A DNA stretch of 11,151 nucleotides from positions 1 through 11,151 of the forward strand of contig LSYV01000592.1 of the NCBI GenBank assembly GCA_001584585.1, written 5' to 3'. The stretch's first letter is position 1. The number at the start of each line of letters is the position of its first letter. The DNA comes from Gonium pectorale. Taxonomy: Eukaryota; Chlorophyta; Chlorophyceae; Chlamydomonadales; Volvocaceae. The translations under genes and the position numbers were made by a program. Below, one piece after another: positions 1 to 9,000 of this stretch. The notes beneath the pieces are model-generated. The model had not been told where the DNA came from, searched no databases, and saw nothing but the letters and a program-made list of their open reading frames with translations.

Positions 1-1
1 C

Positions 2-80
2 GCGACGGCTCCCGACACCGGCAAGCTTAGCAAGATTGTCAAGCGCATTCAAGCATGTGCTGAAAGCCCTGACACGGCGG
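2..80 (+). CDS. Exon 1 (partial at window edge), polar N-terminal segment
   Basis: Read from base 2, this encodes ATAPDTGKLSKIVKRIQACA and then ESPDTA. It ends one base into a codon before a GTACGT donor at 81. The 5' end lies outside the window, so neither a start codon nor an acceptor can be seen. A second frame is also open here but uses TTA and AGA codons, which are poor in GC-rich algae, so the chosen frame is preferred. The segment is Lys/Asp/Pro-rich with no recognised domain. The last 20 or so bases resemble the end of exon 2, which hints at an old exon duplication. It could belong to a separate upstream gene. Confidence 0.4.
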
Positions 81-3000
81 GTACGTCCCGGTCGTGCGTG
101 TATCGTGCCCCGCCCCCGCCCCCGCCCCCCGCCCCCGCCCCGACACCCTCGACTTTCCCCCACACCTCGATCCACTTCTTACTGCCAGCCCTCAGTTCTT
201 CAGCAGCTCCTAGCAATGCTAAGCCCCCCGGGCCCCCAGCCCTAGCCTTTCCCCCGGCACTGAACATCACCCCACCTTTCTATTCTTTCGTTGCAGCGTA
301 TGAGGCGCCTGACAAGGATGAGAGTCGTATTAAAGGCCCTACCTTGGCGGGTATGGTCCATGGCTCGTCTCGGTCCCCCAGCCCCTCTCCCCATCCCTAC
401 CTCCCCTGACCTACCAACCCCACCCCCGCCCTACCCTCCCTGATTGCGCCCCCGCCCCCCATTGCCTACCGCAACCCCTTGGGTCCATACACTCCCAGAA
501 CCCACCACCTTGTCCCCATAGCATGAACACAGCCCCCCCTTCCTCCAGCCCGCATCCATCCCAAGGCCATCCACTTCTGCTTCTATGTGCTAGGTACCTC
601 ATCCCCACCCTCGCGGCTATTTCTACCCCCTCACCCCCACGGCCCTCAGTGTCCCGACCGACCCACCGCCACGTCTGGCCCTCCCCCGCTTCCCCTCAGG
701 GCTGACCTCGGCCCCGTGATGGCCTCCACCTGCGCACCCCATTGCCCCCCCTCCGCCCCCCACCCGGATTACTCCCCCCTCCTCACCAGCCCCTCGCCTC
801 GTCGGGGATGGGCGCAGGAGCCGCCGCTGCATCGGTTCCCTGCCGCCACCCAGCGTTATACCCGGGCGGCGCATGGCTGGGTGGCGGCACCACCGGTTGT
901 ATGCCCTGTCCGTCTCATGCTGGGTTTCCGGGAGTCGTCGTTGCGTGATAACCTCTGGTCCACTCAACGTAGCGGTCTTATGGCTCTTGCGGCTGCCTCT
1001 CGTGCCCATCAGCCTGTGACGGTGTATCAACACTACCCAACATCGATCCCCCTTCATTTACCCGGGCGGCACAGCAGGGCTATCCTTTTTACATCCATCA
1101 CATGTGCCGCTGCCGCTGCCGCATCTTGCGTCCCCATCAAGCGAGCAGCCCGATTGATCGGCAATCCCGCACCCCTGTCGCTGCCTTGCCTTGTGCTTTG
1201 CCCGCCCTGCTCCGCATGACGTTTCGCCGCCGCCAAACAAATACCGCACGCGGACTCCGCTGCTGGCCGCCCTCCGTCCTCATAGGTCAGTATGAATATG
1301 GGTGTTGGTTTGTGCAGCTTGGCATGTCTGTCTGGGTGCACGTAGGCCCGCGCTCGTGACTAAACTGTGCTGGTTCAGTCTGTCATTGCCGTGCTTGGTG
1401 TAGTAGTGCAAGACTTGACGGCCTTCCTTTTGTGCCATTTTATTTCACATTGCGACCCTCTATGACGAGGCACCTTTTTCATCACTCGTTTGCGCCCTGC
1501 CGTCTCTCCGTGCCGCCTGCCGACACCTCGTACATCATCCTGTTCGATTATCTCTCAATCTGCCGCCTGGCTTCACATACAAACATGTCACCGGCTGATT
1601 GTTCCACGTCAACTGGGCACAGTCCTAATGGTTGCCAATGTGCGTGAGGCCCATGTGTGCCCATCCTGCCCTGCCTCATCCGATAGAATTTGTGGTACCC
1701 GGCCTCGCAGAACCAAGTTCGGTTCCTGAATATGACACTGGGGCGTATGCTTATGAGCCTTCGAACTCCCCAGACGTCGCCACGCCTCTATTCATGCATT
1801 CCGGTAGGTTCAGCAAAAGATGTTGCCGTGCACGGTCTCTGCATGTCGGCTGCACATCCCAATCGTACGTTTTGTGATGTGCCGGCGATGTGGTTGCGGC
1901 TCTATCTGGTGCTGGTGGCTGTGACCTTCCCCCGCCCCTTCCCGCCGCTCCGCCTGGCACGGCTCGCTTTCCCGGTGCTTGTAGGTACGACAACAGTAGT
2001 CAGCTGGGTGGGCCGGGAGCCGGGAGACATGCACCAGCCAGCATGCGATGCACGTAGACCAGACTAGGCGCGCGCATACCAGCACGGCATTGCAGAGGAT
2101 CACCCCAGAGAGAATTCTGGGCCGCATAGGGGGCTACGGTGGTGGTCGCCGCCGAACTAACCTGCAGTGACATCACCCCTTCGACTGCCCTCGGGTGCTG
2201 GGCCCTACAAGGACGCCATCACTTTCGCGCTTACGCTCGTCGTATGCGGTTTTCTTTTCAACACACGCACGCACACGCACCGCAGATCGTGTGCTTCGAG
2301 GCAGGGGTGTGTGTGCGTGTGTGGAGGTATACATAGAGCCAGCAAGGGTCGCTTGGATGGGAGGGTACCATGCATGGCGCCTCACGGCAGCACACGCACC
2401 ATCCATACATATAGCCATACGTACATCGGCACGAGCTGGTGCGTGTGCGTGTGGCGGCGCGCCCCTGCCTGTCTCGCCTTGTACGCACTTCTCTGTATAC
2501 ATGTATGGCAGTGCCCGCCCGCCTCTGGTCGCATCGTCCGCAGACCGCCCGGATTCCCGACTCAAGTCAACCGGCAGCAGTAGGGCCCTGGCGGCCCGCC
2601 CTCTGCCCGCCCGAATCCGTGACGGGGTGGCCGCCAGGATGCGCAGGCGCAGGGCTGCTGCTGATGACCTTGGTGAGTGCAGTCGTCGGACGCAACCGGT
2701 GATACCTAGACGCAATGACATGTACTTCGCTTCATCGCGTGTTTCGTGGCTGCATGCCGCCACCTACGAACAGCACCTGTATATGTACGAACCGAGCTGG
2801 GGGTTAGGTCTATCCCGATGTTCGCCTCTTGTGATGGATATCATGCCTCCACCACAAGAAACATAGCAGGTAGGTGCATTGAGGGGGGTAAGCGCCCGGC
2901 CCTTTGGCCGTGCTGCCTCGCCTACTCCTCTGTCCAGCTGTTTGTCACCCGCTGATTTCCCCTTTGTAAGCTGATTGTACAATGGCCATCATGGCGCCCT

Positions 3001-6000
3001 CGTCCCTTCCCCCTTACTTGCCGTGCCCCCAACTGCCATTCATAACCACATTCTTTGATAGCAAAACTCTGGTCGAACGGTATGCTAAATCATGCTGCCG
3101 GTGAAGCAGGACATGCACAGAGCTGCGTGCATGATATGATTCGATCTGCTCGCAGCCTGCAAGGTATGATAAGGTAGATGGTCTTACCCACGTACTGATG
3201 TATCGCAGATTGTACAAGCGACAGCTTCGTCTACAGGGGCCCGCAGCTGCGGAATCCGCAAGGCTCCCGCCCAGCCCCTGCCATCGAGTGCCAATTTCAA
3301 CTGCTGGGCGGCCTCACAGCCGGCGCCGACGACGGCCTGGATGGTCCGTCAGCTGTGCGTGCGAGCCTCCACTGCGCCAACCGCGCCGTCGTCAGCGCAG
3401 CCTCTCAGGCGCCGGACAGCGTGACCGTAGTACGCCTCGAGGTTGGCCCCGAGCTGAACCGCTCCCTGGAGTACACCGCCAGTAATGGGATATCCTACAA
3501 CATCTCCATTGTAAGCGATGGCAGGGGAAACGGCAGCAGTGACAGCGCCCGTCAGGCGCACTACGGCCTGGCCTTCATTGGCGTCGACCTGAGCCTGGTG
3601 GACTCCACCATCAGGGGCGTCCCGCTCAGTGCGACGGGGCCCCTCCTGGCGTGCTGGTGGGTAGGCCGCCCGGGTGTGCGGGTGTGAATGAATCAATACT
3701 TCTGCTGCAGATATCATGCATGAACCTTACTTGCAGCTCGTCACACAGAGCGCCACTACTCTTATGTTACCATGCCGCTTACACTTACAACCCTGCCTGC
3801 TTTCCATTATTACGCATACAATGTGCCGCATGTATGTGCACATACAGGGGCTGTCCGGCGCTGGCCTTTCGAAACGTCACATTGATGGGCTTGGCGGCTC
3901 CCAAGGACCCTGCCGGCAATAATGCACCTCTCGTGTACGGCGTGGCTGCGGCAACCGGCGTGAAGGCTGCCGACGTTGAGGATTCCAACTGCACCGGTGT
4001 AACGGGGGCGAGCCACTGGGCCTGCCTGCAGCTAGACTTCCAGGTAGGTGGGCAGTTACACAGCTCGATGGCGTAGCTAGCTAGGATGCTAGGCTGCAAA
4101 TATGGCTCGGTTGGTGGCACTTTGGCGGTGGGTGTGGAACCAAGAAAAGATAGCCCCTTGCATTTGTGTATTGATTACCTGTGTTGGCTGTTCCTGCAGG
4201 GCGGTGGAGCATCGGTCTCATTTAACCGCTCCCTGATTGAGGACAACACTGTCAGCTCCGACAGCGGTGCCGGAGCCCTCGTGTTCACATCCACTCAGAC
4301 GTCACAGGGCGGCGGCAGCTCGGCCCTCATTGTTCGCATAAGCAACAGCCGCCTGGTCAGGAACACGGGAGGCTCTGGGTCTGCGCTCTACAGCTCCGTC
4401 CCTCTGATGGTGGGTGGCCGCATGTTCCGTACCATCTATCTACTGCACGTGTGTATTGTACGCAAAGAGCTGCTAGGTAGTACATAGATAGATGTACGGT
4501 ACGTCAAGGGCTGCTAGGTAGTACATAGATGCAAAGTGGTGAGCTGGATGGAGAGGCGCCCCACCAACGGCCCCCAAGTGGTGGTGAAGTCTTCACTTGG
4601 CAACTGATGAATGTTATCTCTGCGGATGCCAAACGCAGGAGTTGGACATCAACCAGAGTACCATCAGCGATCATCGCAGCACGTTCCGCGGGTGCGGTAT
4701 TGTGTTCCTCTGCTTTGGCATGTGTCAATGGTGTGCCCAAATTGGGAGTGCACGTCCTGTCGTCCGCAGGAGTTCTGGCAGCGGCGGTGCTGTGCACATC
4801 CAGGGCAATTCGTCGGCCGTACGGCTGCACGGCACCAATCTAGAAAACAACACCGCAGAGTGCGGGTCCGGTAGGTCAAGGGGGAGCGGTCGTGGCAATT
4901 TCATCGATCAGCCAGCCTTTGTGGTGGGTCGGGGGATCAGTCAGCCCTTTGTCCTCTTTAGCTTCTTCTACATCCCCATCTAAGGAACACCAGTGCGCAA
5001 CCCCGTTCGTTGTATTGCGTTCCCCACCACCTTTCAGCCGCCTTAATTGCAGTGCCAGATAGCACTAACCTTGCCAAGGGCACCATGCATCAAGGCAAAG
5101 TTTCAGAAGTTTGAACATGTATACATACGACCCCCTGTCCATCCATCTGCCTGATCCGGAGAGGCCAGCAGCTCATGCATATTGCTGTCAGGGAGCTGGG
5201 CCTCATCCACGGCATCCGGCTGGCTACTTCTCATTATAAGCCCCTCGCTGCCCATCATGTTGCTCATGCATCACACCATCCCACGCACGCAGGCATTGGC
5301 GGGTTGCTCCCTCCCTCGGATGCCATTGTGTACTCACGGCGACGAGAATCCCACCCAACCCCGCCCCGCCCTGCAGGCGGGGCCATGTACGTTTACGGTA
5401 CCGTCGACAACCTTACAGTCAACGGCAGCAGCACGGTATCGGGCAACAGCGCTGGTGACAGCGGTGAGCCCTGGGTCGCGGCGTCGGGCTGCACGTGCCG
5501 CTTCATTCTTTGGCGGGCCGGCCATGCCGCCAGGCGGGTCTGTCTCATGTGTTCGGAGTAGTGGCCGGCTGCTTGGGACATGGCGGGTCGCGACCAGGCA
5601 GGCGCTGCTGGGTGCTGCCAGTGCGGCCAGTGCGGCCAGAAACCGTTTGCGCTCCTCTCCCTGGGCGCCTCTCTGGCTTGAATCCCCCAAAACCACCTTA
5701 CCCCGGCCGCCGCCGCCGCCGCCGCTTCCCTCCGCCGGCCCCGCCAGAGCCATTGCCCTTACCCACTTCGTACAAACCACCCTAATCCCTCCGCCGCCGC
5801 TGCCACGGCCTGCGATCCCCTGCGCCGGCGGCCCCGCCCGTGGAAATGCTCCCCTTCCGTACAAACCGTCCAAATCTCTCCGCCACCGCTGCCACCACCT
5901 ATCACCGCCCTCCTACGCCGTTTCCGCCAGTGGAATCGCCCCGCGATTTCAAACTTCAAACCTAAAACCCTAAACCCTAAAACCCTGAACCCTAAAACCC

Positions 6001-9000
6001 AAATCCCAAATACCCAAAAATACCTCCGGCCCTTGCAGGTCTGGCTCTTGCGGCCCGGCCCGGCCCGCAGCCTGTCTGCGGCGGGGCGCGCCTGTGTCTG
6101 CTGTCACCAAGGACGATGTGTCCTGCAATGCCACCAACTCCCAAACCGTACCGCCGCCGCCAACGCCACTACTCCCCTCCGCCGTCCCCAACCGTGGATT
6201 TGCCCCGCCCCGCAGGCGGAGCCATCTACGTTTACGACGCCGTCAACACCCTTACCGTCAACGGCAGCAGCAACATATCTGGCAACAGCGCTAATGGCGG
6301 CTACGGTGAGCCCTGGGTCGCGGCGTCGGGCTGCACGTCCCGCTTCATTCCTTGGCGGGCCGGCCATGCCGCCAGGCGGGTCGGTCTCATGTGTGCGGAG
6401 TATTGGCCGGCTGCTTGGGACGTGGCGGGTCGCGACCAGGCAGGCGCTGCTGGGTGCTGCCAGTGCGCACGCACGGCCCATCCGTGTGGAGGTCAACCAA
6501 TCTAGAAAACAACACCGCAGAGTGCGGGTCTGGTGGGTCGTCAAGGGGGGCCAGTCATCAGCGCTTTATAGCCGGTCCTCTTTAGCTTCTTCTCCCCGGA
6601 ACACCAGCGGCAACCCCGTTCCATAGTGCTCCCCACCACCTTGTCAATGCAGCAGCCTTGCACTGCCAGCCAGGGGTCGCTCCCTCCCTCGGACTGGGAG
6701 GCCGTGAAGGGGCGTGAATCCAGCCGCTGTGTGTCGGGGCCAGTCCGGAGGGGGGGCAGATACCCACCTGCCAATTCGTACTCACCGCGTGCGACATTCA
6801 TCCCGCCCACCTCCGCACCGCAGGCGGTGCAGTCTACATGAACTACAGTGTCGACACTAAAACACACTAAAGTGTAGCCCATCACGAGCTCAACTGGCTC
6901 AACTCCTCACACTTACGACATTTCCTTGAACCCCAACACATCCAAATACGCACTTGCCAAATCGTACTTCATCCCCCGTCCCATTCCGTCCCGTCTCCCT
7001 TGCATTAGTGGCTATTGGGTGCCAAGTGCATGATCGGCCCAGCCACACCCGATCAGCCACACCCTGACGGACCGGCAGCATGCCCACACACATACACACT
7101 GATGCTGCTTGCTGGGCAGGCCCGGAGACTCAAAGAGGGCATCCCAGACCCAGCACTCCCTTCCCCCCAGATAATGACTGCCTCACGAGATTGTTTGGGC
7201 GCCTGCGTGCTAGACGCCGTTTGCGCCGTTTGCGCTACGCCCTGGGCACCTCTCTGGCTCGTGCGGCCCCGCCCTGCCCGTAGGCGTGTGTGTGTCGGCT
7301 GCCACACAAAGTACCAACATGCACCCCTCCCCACAATGCCCTCCGTACTTCTATGAATCGCATGTGCAGCTTGCGAACTATGGGTCTTGGACCTAACATG
7401 ATTTGCAGTAAAGCCCAGACAACAGTGATTATGACATCGTTTCATTTCATTGTTTTGGATGGCAGCTAGTGTTTGGTGTGGCGCGCCGTCTACCTTCCTG
7501 AACGCACCTAGCCAGCTGCGCGCGACCCCCCAACCCCTCCTCAATCAATGCACACGGCAAGGGGTGTCTTTGCATGCGTAGGGCAAGTGCGACAAGCGGC
7601 CCCGCACTGCCATTATGGAAGGGGGGGGGGGGCATGCCTACTGTCCCTCGCTCCTTGATAGATGCAACTCACCACACCATCCCACGCACGCAGGCATTGG
7701 TGGGTCGTTTGCTCGCTGGGACGCGGGGGGGGGGGCGTGACCCCAGCCGCTGAGGGTCCGGATACCCACCTGCCAACTACGTACTCATAGCGACAAAAAT
7801 CCCTCCCACCTCCGCCCCGCAGGCGGCGCCATCTGCGTTGACGGCTCTGTCAGTACACTTACCATCGAAGGCAGCAGCACGATATCTGGCAACCGCGCCA
7901 CATGGGGTGAGAGCGCGAGACCAGGGTCGCCGCGGGCTGCACGCCCCGCTTTCTTGGCAATCCGGCCATCATTCTGCCAGGGCACTTTCTCAGCAGTAGC
8001 GCCGCACACTCAGGGCAAGGATTCCGGTGCATCGACCTCTTGTCACTCCCTCCCTGGTAATACGGGAGCGGCCTGCCTTGTGCGGCTGGCACAGCCACAG
8101 CACACGCCACACTAATGTGCTAATGCTGTTGAACAAGATAGCACATTCCGCGAACGAAAGCGGGCCGGCGCTGCGTGCAAGGAAGGCCGCCTGATATGTG
8201 TCCGACGTTGGTTGCCACCGGAAGCAGGCATTGCCTAATGCGTAACAAAAGCACGAGAGGCTTGGGTACGTACGACGGGGCCGCTCAACTACTGCACTCC
8301 ACAAGTGCACCGCCTTCTAACGGATGTTACATGTTTGATGCCTGCTCTATACGCTGTAGGAAGTTAAAGCCGTTTCATGCGCACTCAATCTGGGACCCCT
8401 TAATGCACGCCTCGGTGCACGACCGGGCGTATACATATACCACCGCCACCGCTCCCCTCCGCCGGCCCCACCCGTGGAATTTCTCCCGCCCCTCCAACTC
8501 TGTACTAACCAACCAAATTCCTCCTTCGCCGCCGCCACCGCCACTGTTTGCCTCAGCCGGCCCTGCCAGTGGATTCGCCCCCTCCCCCCCCCCCAACCTT
8601 CCATATAATCGTGGCTTGTGCGCCTTCTACCTCCCAGAATGTACCAAGCGGCTGCACGGGCATCCCCCCCCCCCCCAATTTCACCCCTCCGCCCCCTCCT
8701 CCGTCCTCCGTAGCAGTCAGGCAATGCCAATGGCCAGGGGTGTCCGGTCATATGAAGCACAATTTCGGCCATACTCGGTCGGGGGAAGGGCGGGGCAGGG
8801 GGCGGGGGGGCTACTTCTCATTATAAGCCCCTCACTGCCCATCATGTCGCTCATCACGCCATCCCACGCACGCAGGCATTGGCGGGTCGTTCCTTCGCTC
8901 GGATGAGGAGGCCGTGAACCCAGCAGCTGTGTGCTGCTGGGGCCCATTCGAAGAGGAACCCAGATTCCCATCTGCCACTAGGAACTCACCGCGACATGAT

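Larger units (their letters stand above)
5464..6215 (+). other. Intron 10, with minisatellite and telomere-like tract
   Basis: In order it holds the post-donor module, a C-rich minisatellite (5690-5947), a telomere-like tract (5961-6020) and a C-rich stretch before acceptor B. A CCTTGCAG at 6038 is followed by an open segment reading SAVTKDDVSCNATNSQT in one frame, but no convincing donor follows, so no exon is called. Confidence 0.5.
6306..7822 (+). other. Intron 11, longest intron, contains broken cassette
   Basis: Contains the post-donor module, the captured exon 9 copy (6496-6645), remnants of the upstream module (6671-6823), the broken cassette (6824-6870), then about 750 bases (6871-7620) of mixed sequence in which no exon or RNA gene can be supported. 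A 12-base G run lies at 7621-7632 and the partial module at 7668. Confidence 0.5.

Noticed and set aside
587..1219. A 210-codon plus-strand open frame
   Set aside because: Pro/Ser/His-rich product of a C/T-rich stretch. No domain, no start context, and overlapping open frames on both strands, as expected from composition.
2096..2138. Possible small exon after TTGCAG at 2095
   Set aside because: 43 nt, not a multiple of three, so it would break the frame between exons 3 and 4, which otherwise join cleanly.
2173..2763. Overlapping open frames on both strands of up to 223 codons
   Set aside because: They run through CA/GT tracts. Only the last part on the plus strand (2544-2672) has matching splice sites and phases, and that part is called as exon 4.
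5293..5463. Longer version of cassette A starting at the CACGCACGCAG acceptor
   Set aside because: The frame is open through to GGAM, and also before D, but the equivalent site before C meets a TGA. The extra peptide is Pro-rich, from the polypyrimidine tract of the true acceptor.
6039..6170. Candidate exon after CCTTGCAG reading SAVTKDDVSCNATNSQT
   Set aside because: Protein-like in one frame, with a sequon, but that frame is not the phase-1 frame needed here, no GTGAG-type donor follows, and part resembles other intronic sequence near 7240. Left as a curiosity.
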